Source: Leptolyngbya sp. Prado105
Lineage (GTDB): Bacteria > Cyanobacteriota > Cyanobacteriia > Leptolyngbyales > Leptolyngbyaceae
Reading direction: 5' to 3'
DNA length: 64,000 nucleotides
Assembly: GCA_025454375.1 (NCBI GenBank)
Contig: JALOOO010000002.1
Location: forward strand, 1-64,000
The notes beneath the pieces were generated by a model. That model saw only the letters and a program-made list of their open reading frames with translations, made no database searches and was not told the DNA's origin. Position numbers and translations under genes: made by a program. This document shows positions 19,049 through 28,195 of the stretch, in pieces. Positions within the stretch are counted from its first letter, which is position 1; every line of letters begins with the position of its first letter.

Positions 19049-20017
19049 TTAGCCAACCGCTGTTAGTTCAGGGGTTGATGCGGGTTCACTTTGAGCCGGA
19101 ATCAGCGAGAAATCAACCGCAGGATGCGGGGCAATGCCTGAAACAGCAGTGTGATACCGCTCTGCGATCGCATTGATAATCGGAGAATCACCATATACGG
19201 TCTTCTCGACCGATTTCACGGGTGTGATTTCAGCCAAAGTTCCGGCAAGTCCGACTTCATCGGCGATCATCAACTCAGTGCGCTCGATCGGGCGACGCTC
19301 AAATGGGATGCCCATCGATTGGCACAGGTTTTCAATAATATCAACAGTTAGGCTCTCTAACGCACCCTCCCAAGCTGGAGGCGTAAATACTTTGCCGTCC
19401 CGTACCATCAGCACACAGGTTTGAGTCGTTTCTGCGACTCGTCCGGCTTGATTCAGGATGATCATGTCGGAATATCCGCGATCGCGTCCTTCAATCTTGA
19501 CGAATCGTGCCACCTGGTAATTTGTGCTGGTTTTAACTCGGCAAGGCATTGCCAGATCGGTTCCTCGCTTCCAAGCGGTTACGCCCAAATCAATCGGCGC
19601 GGGACGAGTCATCGGCGTTTGATACGCGGTTAGGACTAAGTTACTCGTGCTGCCTTCACCCCAAAAGCCTTCATCTCCGTACAAGGTTGCTCTTACCCAC
19701 ATATTGCGATCGCGCTGATAGAGCAGTTTAATCAAGTCGTGATGCGCCTTCTCGAACTCTTCGTAGCTCATCTCAAAGGGAATGTAGAGAATCTTAGCAG
19801 AGCGAATTAAGCGATCGTAGTGTCTGCGCATCGCCACAATTCCGAAACTTCCATCTGGCTGCCAGTATCCTTTTAGACCTTCAAACACATTTAAGCCCCG
19901 AAGCACGGCTTCGCTGGAGATATGAAAATTTGCTTCTTCCCAGAGACAAATTTTGCCGCCGAAGTAAACGTATTTAGGTTTTTGCAGTTGAGTGATGGAA
20001 GGCATAGTAGAAGCCAT
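19049..20017 (-). CDS. Branched-chain amino acid aminotransferase-like class IV aminotransferase
   Basis: GLNVFEGLKGYW, KTSTNYQVARFVKIEGRDRGYSDMIILNQAGRVAETT, class IV PLP aminotransferase motifs. Confidence 0.9.
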   Translation of the reverse strand: MASTMPSITQLQKPKYVYFGGKICLWEEANFHISSEAVLRGLNVFEGLKGYWQPDGSFGIVAMRRHYDRLIRSAKILYIPFEMSYEEFEKAHHDLIKLLYQRDRNMWVRATLYGDEGFWGEGSTSNLVLTAYQTPMTRPAPIDLGVTAWKRGTDLAMPCRVKTSTNYQVARFVKIEGRDRGYSDMIILNQAGRVAETTQTCVLMVRDGKVFTPPAWEGALESLTVDIIENLCQSMGIPFERRPIERTELMIADEVGLAGTLAEITPVKSVEKTVYGDSPIINAIAERYHTAVSGIAPHPAVDFSLIPAQSEPASTPELTAVG

Positions 20018-20249
20018 AAGGATTCAAGGTTGACAGTGAAAGGGACAAATGGGAGTTAGAGATTTGGAGAACGGGGTCTCCCCTCACTCTTATCGTCAAT
20101 TATTGCCGCTCTGTCCAGCAATTTTACGGATATCTTTATCAAATCCTTGTATCTGTTGCCGATGTTTAAATTTTGAGCATTGAAGTCTTGGATGAATCAC
20201 GATCGCCAAGACCCAGTATTGTGAATAGGGCGCTACAGTCAATTTCAAG

Positions 20250-21863
20250 ATGGATACTCGTTCGACTCGCAAAATCTCTGTATGGCTGATTCTGACATTG
20301 GCGATCGCGGCTTTCTATTCTGGGCTGGCGATGCAAGAGGCATTTTCAGATCCAACGGTGATTCAGGATGATGCGCGAGTGTATTTGCTTTGGATGCAGC
20401 GATTTCTTGATCCGTCGCTGTTTTTGAATGATCCAATGGCGAGATATTTTCACTCGGTCACGCCTTGGGGGTTGGAAACGCTGTATTGGCTTGCATCAAG
20501 AGTTGGGATTTCACCGATTTTATTTAGTAAAATTTTGCCTGCAATCTTGACGCTCTTGGTCGGTTGGTATGGATATCGACTGACCCTGGCACTGTTTCCG
20601 GTTCCGATCGCTGGATTTTTCAGTAGTGTGATTTTGCTTCAGAGTTGCTGGCAGAGAGATGATCTGGCTTCAGGATCTCCGAGGTCATTTTGGGCAGTGT
20701 TGCTTGCTGCGTTTCTTTACTATCTTGTAAAGCGATCGTGGATTGCGATCGCGCTTGTTGTGATTTTGATGGCGCTATTTTGTCCGTTAGCAGCCATTCT
20801 GATTGTGATCTGGTTTGGATTGCGCGGACTTTGGGGATTAAAAACTCGATCGGTTCAACGTGCAGAATGGATGATTCTGACCGTGACGATCGCGATGTTA
20901 CTGCCCTATGTCTTCAGCCAATCGGAATTTGCTCCGACGGTCAATGCGGCTCAGGCAAGATTGATGCCGGAATTCCAAGCAGGTGGACGCTTGCCCTTTT
21001 TCTTTGAGAATCCGTGGCGGTTCTGGTTTGAGGGAACGGATAGCGGGTTTCAGGTTTCGTTTAATCCAGTGGCGATTGGGTTGGGGTTGTTATTGCCTGG
21101 ATTGGCGAAGTTTCGCAAGCCTGAACTGCTAAAGCCAGACTGGATTATTTTGCCGCAGATAGCAGGTGCGGGAATTGTTGGATTTTTTCTAGCTCATGCT
21201 TTGTTTGTAAAATTGCACTTCCCCAGTCGATATATTACGCATAGTTGGCGGATTGCGATGGCGGTTGCAGCGGGCATTGTGATTGCGATCGCGTTTGAGA
21301 AGTTGCGATCGCAGCGCTGGCTCTGTGCGATTTTGGCAACTGCGATTGTGCTATTTCCGCATGTTGCTTGGAAGGATTTTCCGCATACAGGCTATGGAGG
21401 GGGGAGAAATCCAGAACTCTATGCGTTTATCAAAGCCCTGCCCAAAACGACCTTCACCGCTTATCTGGGCGAAGATGCAAACAATTTGCCGTTGCTCTCA
21501 CAACGATCGACATTAGTTGCACAAGAATATGCGGTTCCGTTTCATTTAGGCTACTATTTACCCATGCGGCAGAAGGCGGTTGATTTGATCAACGCACAGT
21601 ATAGTGAATCATTAGAACCTGCTAAAAAATTAATCCGACAATATCAAGTGACGCATTGGCTCATTGATGCGAATGCCTTTACACTGAGTTACTTTGAGAG
21701 CTATCGCTGGTTGAGACTATTTCAAGATGAAAAGAAAAAAGCGATCGCGCTTCTTACCTCTGGAAGGTTTCCTGCACTTTATCGCGTCCTGCCAAATTGC
21801 GCCGTCACTACGATTTCAGGCACAACTGTAGTCGATGCTGTTTGCGTTTTAGCCCAGAAATGA
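20250..21863 (+). CDS. Polytopic membrane protein, GT-C-like; paralog of 7809-9533
   Basis: QDDARVYLLWMQRFLDPSLFLND, SEFAPTVNAAQARLMPEFQAGGRLPFFFENPWRFW, VPFHLGYYLPMRQ matching the 7809-9533 product. Confidence 0.8.
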   Translation: MDTRSTRKISVWLILTLAIAAFYSGLAMQEAFSDPTVIQDDARVYLLWMQRFLDPSLFLNDPMARYFHSVTPWGLETLYWLASRVGISPILFSKILPAILTLLVGWYGYRLTLALFPVPIAGFFSSVILLQSCWQRDDLASGSPRSFWAVLLAAFLYYLVKRSWIAIALVVILMALFCPLAAILIVIWFGLRGLWGLKTRSVQRAEWMILTVTIAMLLPYVFSQSEFAPTVNAAQARLMPEFQAGGRLPFFFENPWRFWFEGTDSGFQVSFNPVAIGLGLLLPGLAKFRKPELLKPDWIILPQIAGAGIVGFFLAHALFVKLHFPSRYITHSWRIAMAVAAGIVIAIAFEKLRSQRWLCAILATAIVLFPHVAWKDFPHTGYGGGRNPELYAFIKALPKTTFTAYLGEDANNLPLLSQRSTLVAQEYAVPFHLGYYLPMRQKAVDLINAQYSESLEPAKKLIRQYQVTHWLIDANAFTLSYFESYRWLRLFQDEKKKAIALLTSGRFPALYRVLPNCAVTTISGTTVVDAVCVLAQK

Positions 21864-21868
21864 ATCTC

Positions 21869-21895
21869 TTGTATTATTTGTATTATTTGTAGTAT
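21869..21895. repeat. Three tandem 9-mers TTGTATTAT / TTGTATTAT / TTGTAGTAT
   Basis: Direct sequence; lies 86 bp upstream of the ABC transporter start. Confidence 0.7.
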
Positions 21896-21981
21896 CATAG
21901 TTAGTCTAACGCGCTAAAGAGTGTCATCTTTGCGCTGAAGCCGCTTGAAATTAGGGACAATCGACCCTATCGGAGGAGGTT

Positions 21982-23799
21982 ATGGCTAAATTTTTAGACA
22001 TTCTCAAATACTTTCGCAACTACTGGAAGATTTCGCTATTCAGTATTGCGATGATGAGTCTGTTCGAGATTATTGATTTGTCTGTCCCGTATGCGATCGG
22101 ACAAATTTTGAACATATTGTCTGAGCAACCGTTGGATCAATTTGTGCAGCGGTGGGTGAATACGATCGGGCAAATCGGCAACTTCGAGATCACGCGAACT
22201 TCTACATTGTCCACACTGTTAATTTTAGTCGGACTCATTTCTGTAGGGCGTGCGCCGATTCAACCTTGGATTGGACCTTGGTTTGCTTGGGATACAGCAT
22301 TTCGAGCGCGTCGTGATAATGCTGAAGCAGCGTTGAAAAAAGTATTGACGCTACCTTTAGAATTTTATGACGAAAATAATGCTGGGAGAATTGCGGCTCG
22401 TGTTGCAAAAGGTTTATCAAATCATACCTGGACTTATCCAACTCTAACTTCGCAACTGTTTCCAAAATTCTTTCGAGTCATCGGAATTTTTGTCATCGTT
22501 TGGTTCATCGAATGGCGAATTGCCATGCTCTTGCTTGTTTCTTTTGTTGGGATTTTAGCGTTTGATCTTTCAGCTTTGAGACGATTGTCTCAGCAAGAAG
22601 AACGCTTAGACGAATATATGGAGGATACTGACAGCCGTACCTCCGAGATTATTACCAACATCAAAACTGTAAAAGCTTTCGCAACTGAAACGGCAGAACT
22701 CAAGCGACAGCAGCAACGCCTCGATCGAGAGTTCAAAGTCTTGGACTATCGGATTCACAAAGGCTACATCATGCTAGGCATGTATGAGCGCACGATCGTG
22801 CAGTCTTGTGTGTTTTTAGTCTTTGTGCTGACTGTATTTGCAACGGCGCGGGGTGACATTTCACTGGGTCATTTTATTACGACTTTTACCGTGTCGAGTA
22901 TGGCCTTTGCTGAAGTGGAACCGATTATCCAAGTTGCTGAATTTTTTGCTCGGCGATTTGGTCCAATGGTACGCTTCCATGAGTTTATGAAACTTCCCGT
23001 TGGATCGGATGCGAGTAGTTTGGCTGAGTCTCCTGAATCTGTTCCCCAATATCGCTTTACTGGGAAAGTCGAATTTTCTCATCTCAAGTTTGGCTATAAC
23101 CCAGAGCGTCCGGTTCTCAAAGACATCAACTTACTGATCGAGCCGTATCAGACGGTGGCATTGGTCGGTCGATCGGGATCAGGAAAATCGACGTTAGTCA
23201 AACTGCTGTTCCGCTACTTTGAACCGAATCAGGGCAAGATTTTGATCGATGGTCAAGATATTCGGCGATTAGATGTGAGCGGCTACCGGAAACGCCTCGC
23301 GATCGTTCACCAAGAAGTCGATATTTTCAATGGTACGTTGCTCGATAACCTCACCTATGGCAATCCGAATGCCACGATCGAGCAAGTCCGCGAAGCCTGT
23401 CGAATTGCACAAGCAGAGGACTTTATCAAGCAAATGCCTGCGGGATATTCTACGATCGTGGGAGAACGAGGAGTTCGACTTTCAGGCGGACAGCGACAGC
23501 GAATCGGGATTGCACGGGCGCTGATTGTTGATCCGGATGTGCTGATCTTTGATGAAGCAACATCGAGCTTAGACTATGAATCTGAGCGATCGATTCAGCT
23601 TGCCATGCGATCGATTTTGGGGACGAGAACCTTGATCATCATTGCTCACCGACTGAGTACAGTCCGCGAGGCGGATAAAATTGTGGTGCTAGACCAGGGC
23701 AATATTGTTGAGGTGGGCAGCCATGATCAACTGTTGCAGCAAGGGGGATTGTATCAACGGTTGCATTCACTCCAGGAAACGGGGGAATTGCTGGCTTAG
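21982..23799 (+). CDS. ABC transporter, fused permease/ATP-binding protein (multidrug/lipid exporter type)
   Basis: VALVGRSGSGKSTLVKL (Walker A), VRLSGGQRQRIGIARAL (signature), DVLIFDEATSSLD (Walker B), N-terminal TM domain. Confidence 0.95.
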   Translation: MAKFLDILKYFRNYWKISLFSIAMMSLFEIIDLSVPYAIGQILNILSEQPLDQFVQRWVNTIGQIGNFEITRTSTLSTLLILVGLISVGRAPIQPWIGPWFAWDTAFRARRDNAEAALKKVLTLPLEFYDENNAGRIAARVAKGLSNHTWTYPTLTSQLFPKFFRVIGIFVIVWFIEWRIAMLLLVSFVGILAFDLSALRRLSQQEERLDEYMEDTDSRTSEIITNIKTVKAFATETAELKRQQQRLDREFKVLDYRIHKGYIMLGMYERTIVQSCVFLVFVLTVFATARGDISLGHFITTFTVSSMAFAEVEPIIQVAEFFARRFGPMVRFHEFMKLPVGSDASSLAESPESVPQYRFTGKVEFSHLKFGYNPERPVLKDINLLIEPYQTVALVGRSGSGKSTLVKLLFRYFEPNQGKILIDGQDIRRLDVSGYRKRLAIVHQEVDIFNGTLLDNLTYGNPNATIEQVREACRIAQAEDFIKQMPAGYSTIVGERGVRLSGGQRQRIGIARALIVDPDVLIFDEATSSLDYESERSIQLAMRSILGTRTLIIIAHRLSTVREADKIVVLDQGNIVEVGSHDQLLQQGGLYQRLHSLQETGELLA

Positions 23800-23839
23800 A
23801 AGGGCGAATGGGAAGTAGGCTTCGCAAAAGGGGATTCTC

Positions 23840-24856
23840 CTAAGCAAGTGACTTGGCATCACATTTCTGCTCGATCGATCGCAAAATATCCGCTTCCTGC
23901 TGCGAAATTCCGCCCGTGCTTTCTGCAATGCGGCGACATTGAGCCAGGAGCGGAGCGGCAAAATCGCAGTTTAATTGTGCTAGTAGAGTTTCTAAGGGTT
24001 GAGGGGATTGTAGGTTTGTTGCGATCGTGTTTAATGAGGAGGGTTCTAATTGCAATTTTTTGAGGTTGGGGAGGATGTCTTCCCAGGTTTTCTCGGGATA
24101 GCTGACTAAGAGCATGTGGGCTAAAACTTGATCGACGATCGCTTGTTGGGCGATCGCAATATTCAGATAAGCCTCGCTCTCTTGCTGAATCGTTTTTAAG
24201 GTTTCAGTGTTTGGGATTTCGGAGGCTTCTTGGAGTTGAGCCGCATAGAATCGACTCGCGGCATAGCCCACTGAGTAAAGGATTGTAGCGTTTGTACTGG
24301 CTCCGATCGCGGCTCCGGCAAGGGGGATATTTCGTAAGAATTTCACGCCTGCTTTGAGGGCATTACCGCCACCGAGAGCCAGTCCAAAAATGGCTAGCAC
24401 TTCGCCTTTGCGGGCGGTATCGCGTAGATTTAAGCCATAGGCGGCGGCAATTTCGTAAACTAAAGCCGTTTGTAGCGCAGTCGTTGCAGCAATATCGAGG
24501 GCAAGAAATGCGACTGCAAATCCAGGCAAAATGCTGGTTACGAGACCTGTTCCGCCTGCTTGGATTGCTTTTTTGACAATCAATCGGTGAGAGATTTGAT
24601 CAGGCGTTTCGTGCGGATATTGCTGTTGCAGCTTTTTTACTTCCGCTTCGGCTCTTTCTAGGTTCACTTGACCGGTTAGACCGAGCAGCCATTCTAGCCT
24701 TAGCACTCCTGCAAATCGTCTGACAATTGGATTTTTTAACAATGGAATGTTGTCGATAAAATCTAAGGCATGTCCAACATTCGGCAAGATTTGCCTGATC
24801 CAACGGAGGGTGTTTTTGACGATCGTGCTTGGAAGCATGTTGCTAGGTTCTGGCAT
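23840..24856 (-). CDS. EcsC-family-like protein
   Basis: AIQAGGTGLVTSILPGFAVAFLALDIAATTALQTALVYEIAAAYGL...; EcsC-like hydrophobic helices. Confidence 0.6.
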   Translation of the reverse strand: MPEPSNMLPSTIVKNTLRWIRQILPNVGHALDFIDNIPLLKNPIVRRFAGVLRLEWLLGLTGQVNLERAEAEVKKLQQQYPHETPDQISHRLIVKKAIQAGGTGLVTSILPGFAVAFLALDIAATTALQTALVYEIAAAYGLNLRDTARKGEVLAIFGLALGGGNALKAGVKFLRNIPLAGAAIGASTNATILYSVGYAASRFYAAQLQEASEIPNTETLKTIQQESEAYLNIAIAQQAIVDQVLAHMLLVSYPEKTWEDILPNLKKLQLEPSSLNTIATNLQSPQPLETLLAQLNCDFAAPLLAQCRRIAESTGGISQQEADILRSIEQKCDAKSLA

Positions 24857-25004
24857 GAGTTTTGATTGAGTTCTATTTTCTAGGCGATCGCGCGTTTTTT
24901 CATCTTTCTGGATAGGTAAAGTGTTTAGATCCAGTGAATTTAGACCGCGCTACGCTGCTGTCCGAAACCGATGGTCTTTGCTGAAGTACTCCGGCAGATC
25001 ATCG

Positions 25005-26180
25005 CTAGCTCCCCGTCGGCTCTAACCGAATCAATCGCCCATTCGAGGCATCCGTAAGAACATACAGCAATCCATCCGGTCCTTGGCGCACATCTCTCAC
25101 TCGCTGACCGATTTTAATCGACTGCTGGCTTTTAACATTTCCAGCCTGATCCAACTCAATACGCCGCACATCTTGAGACACTAAACCCCCGGCAAAGAGA
25201 TTTCCTCGCCAAGCAGGAAAGCGATCGCCTGTATAAAATGTCAGCCCAGACGGAGCCGTTGCAGGAGTCCAATAGGTTTTGGGACTTACGAATCCAGGAC
25301 GCGATCGCTCCTGTGAAATTTCACCGCCAAAGTACTCCTGACTATAAGTTACGATCGGCCATCCATAGTTCTTCCCTGCTTCAACGAGATTCAATTCATC
25401 TCCCCCACTCGCACCATGCTCGGTTGACCAAACTCTCTTCGTATTGGAATCAAACGTCAGTCCTTGAATATTGCGATGCCCATAGCTCCAGATCGCTGAA
25501 TCGGCATTCGGATTCGTCGCAAATGGATTGTCACGTGGAATCGAGCCATCATCATTCAACCGGACAATCTTACCCAAACGACTGCGAAGGTTTTGAGCTT
25601 GCTTGCGAATCAGATCACCTTCTAGCTCAACCGGAGGATTGCCCCCATCTCCGATCGCAACGAGCATCGTATTATCCGGCAGCCAAACAATGCGCGATCC
25701 AAAATGCTGTCCGCCTGATTTTGCTTGCGTGACTTCAAAAATTACTTTCAGATCCCGCAACGCCTTGCCATCAAAAGTTGCCCTCGCCAACCGAGTTCGA
25801 TTTGAATCCGGTGTACCGTGCGAATAGGTGAGATAAATCAATCGATTCTGAGCAAAACGAGGATGAATCGAGACATCCATTAATGCACCTTGCCCGGTTG
25901 ACATAACTTCAGGCACACCTGCGATCGCGTTTGGATCTAATTTGCCATTGCGGACAACTCGAAGCTGACCTGTTTTTTCAGTAATGAGCATTGTGCTATC
26001 GGGAAGCCATGCCATACTCCACGGACGAGCTAATCCCGTTAAGACTGTCGTTTGGCGAAATCCTTGAGGACTCGCAGCGACGGCTTCAGGCACAGGGGGC
26101 ACGGTACTAACCGTTGGGGAAGAACAAGACGCGATCGCAATTCCAAGACAAGTAATTCCTAAAATTGAACGGTTGAGCAT
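25005..26180 (-). CDS. PQQ-dependent sugar (glucose/sorbosone) dehydrogenase, lipoprotein
   Basis: GLARPWSMAWLPDSTMLITEKTGQLRVV, YGHRNIQGLTFD, EHGASGGDELNLVEAGKNYGWP; likely start MLNRSILGITCLGIAIASCSS with lipobox. Confidence 0.92.
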   Translation of the reverse strand: MLNRSILGITCLGIAIASCSSPTVSTVPPVPEAVAASPQGFRQTTVLTGLARPWSMAWLPDSTMLITEKTGQLRVVRNGKLDPNAIAGVPEVMSTGQGALMDVSIHPRFAQNRLIYLTYSHGTPDSNRTRLARATFDGKALRDLKVIFEVTQAKSGGQHFGSRIVWLPDNTMLVAIGDGGNPPVELEGDLIRKQAQNLRSRLGKIVRLNDDGSIPRDNPFATNPNADSAIWSYGHRNIQGLTFDSNTKRVWSTEHGASGGDELNLVEAGKNYGWPIVTYSQEYFGGEISQERSRPGFVSPKTYWTPATAPSGLTFYTGDRFPAWRGNLFAGGLVSQDVRRIELDQAGNVKSQQSIKIGQRVRDVRQGPDGLLYVLTDASNGRLIRLEPTGS

Positions 26181-26225
26181 GGAGGTTAGACCATAGTTGC
26201 GGGTATTTGTGTTGTATCGCAAAAA

Positions 26226-26639
26226 CTAACTGGGTGACAACGATCTGGGTGCAGAAGATCTAACCATGCGCTGCATTAAATGCTCTAGCACATTGTCTAA
26301 ATCCTGACACAGACCTGTATGGACTTTAGAGGTTTGAATGATTGTGCTTCTGGGTGCGACAAGCCAGTGAAATCGCTCTCGATGGGGCAATTGTCCGATC
26401 ACTCCAGCTTCTTTTCCCCCTTTGCAGATTAGGGGGATTACTGCGAGATGTTCTCGAATCATTTCCAGGTCTAAGCAGGGGTCGATCGCCAGTAATCGCG
26501 ATTCGTCTAGCTCAATTTGCGCTGCTAAAAATCGCTTGATGCCGCAAGAAACGATCGCCCCAACATTAATAAATTCTTCGCGCTCGACCTTGGGAACAAC
26601 GCGAATGATCGCATAATCATAAGTAAAGTGACTGGGCAC
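26226..26639 (-). CDS. DUF3037 family protein
   Basis: YDYAIIRVVPKVEREEFINVGAIVSC...; overlaps the 3' end of the HipA-like gene. Confidence 0.85.
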   Translation of the reverse strand: MPSHFTYDYAIIRVVPKVEREEFINVGAIVSCGIKRFLAAQIELDESRLLAIDPCLDLEMIREHLAVIPLICKGGKEAGVIGQLPHRERFHWLVAPRSTIIQTSKVHTGLCQDLDNVLEHLMQRMVRSSAPRSLSPS

Positions 26640-27395
26640 GAATCGCTTCCTCCAAAAACACCGATGAGTTTAACCGCTTGAGTAAATATTCAACATAAGC
26701 TTCACGATGCTGCTCTGGGTTAGAAAACGTAGTCCCTTCAACCAACCAGAGATCGGGAATCAGATCAATAACGTGACGGATTATATCGGGTGTAATGCGC
26801 GCCGTCATCTTGATATGAGCCGCTTCGAGTGTGGTTGCAAACCGCAGGAGGACGTGATCTTTAACCGCAGGAAAGCGATCTAAAGCTCGATCCAAATAGT
26901 TGCTCCAAGTGTGATGAAAGTACAGTGCAGCCCCATGATCAATCAGCCAGAGCTTGCGATGCCAAACGAGCATGTTGGCATTTCGAGCCGTTCGATCGGG
27001 ATTCGTCACATAAGCATCAAACCAAACAATTTCGGAGGCAAGTTCGGCTTCAGCGTTCCCGGCTACAGGGTCAAAAGTAATTGAACCCGGCAGATAGTCT
27101 AAGGCAAGATTTAGCCCTGCACTGGCTTTGATCAAGTCTTGAATTTCTGGATCGGGTTCGGTGCGGGCGAGATCCGGATCAAGTTCGATCAAGACAATTT
27201 CTGGAACAGGCAAGCCGACGACTCGCGCAAGTTCGCCTGCAATCAGTTCTGCAATCAGGGATTTTACACCCTGTCCTGCACCGCGAAATTTAAGCACATA
27301 CATGCCGTCGTCGTCCGCTTCTACGATCGCAGGCAGTGATCCCCCTTCTCGCAAAGGCGTAACGTATCTTGTCGCCGTAATCGATCGCAGTTCCA
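26617..27395 (-). CDS. HipA-family kinase-like protein
   Basis: DGMYVLKFRGAGQG, LIAELIAGELARVVGLPVPE, NPDRTARNANMLVWHRKLWLIDHGAAL. Likely start MELRS at 27395. Confidence 0.87.
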
Positions 27396-27415
27396 TAAGG
27401 TTTTGGCTTCGTTCT

Positions 27416-28195
27416 CTACCGAGTGAGCTTCTCAAGCTGACAACAGGGAGTGACGGTTGTCGCTGTCTTGCTTTCTAGTTTTTGTTGTTTGAGCAATTCA
27501 TTCCAGGCTTCTAAGGTAGATTTATCTTGAGTTGCGCGAATTTCTGTGCCTAAAGTTGTTAAAGCATCATACCAAATGCCGTATTTGGCATAGAGTTTTG
27601 CTCGATCGAGTGAAGTTTTAGCCCCTGCTAATCCTTGCTGTAATGCGGCAGTCGGGGCGACTCTCTGAATTCGACCTTTTCGGACTAGAGGTAAGTCAAG
27701 CGTGATTTCATCCTGACTCGTCGGATTATCGTTAGCGCTGCCACAATAGAGGGCTAAATCCCATTGATAGGTCGAAACCGCTAACGGGGCAACGCTGTTT
27801 GGAATTGCAAAACTCACTACGCCGGGATTGGTTTTTGGCAGTCGAGCGGTCGTGCGATAGATGACTTTATTGTTTGAATTGCGTAACTTCCATTCAACTA
27901 ACGTTCCAGCTTCGACTCCGGTTGGAATATTCACCCAGATTGTCGGTCGATCGCTCACTGTTAAGCCCCATTGATCATTTGATCGTGGAGAGGGAACTAA
28001 TACTTTTAAGCCTGGAAATTCTTGATCACAACCGCGAGCGCCTGCACCTGTTCCGCGATCGGAGGGTGTGCCTGTGTCGGGAGGCGGAGGCGGAGAAAAG
28101 CGAATTCGCGGCTGGGCATTTGCAAAATGAGAAGAGAGTGAGACAACTGTGAGCAATGAGAGACTGACTGCAATGTGAGAGAGTTTGAAATTCAT
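27416..28195 (-). CDS. DUF928 family secreted protein
   Basis: Signal peptide, then GLKVLVPSPRSNDQWGLTVSDRPTIWVNIP... and a C-terminal helical repeat; start overlaps the upstream stop (ATGA). Confidence 0.83.
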   Translation of the reverse strand: MNFKLSHIAVSLSLLTVVSLSSHFANAQPRIRFSPPPPPDTGTPSDRGTGAGARGCDQEFPGLKVLVPSPRSNDQWGLTVSDRPTIWVNIPTGVEAGTLVEWKLRNSNNKVIYRTTARLPKTNPGVVSFAIPNSVAPLAVSTYQWDLALYCGSANDNPTSQDEITLDLPLVRKGRIQRVAPTAALQQGLAGAKTSLDRAKLYAKYGIWYDALTTLGTEIRATQDKSTLEAWNELLKQQKLESKTATTVTPCCQLEKLTR

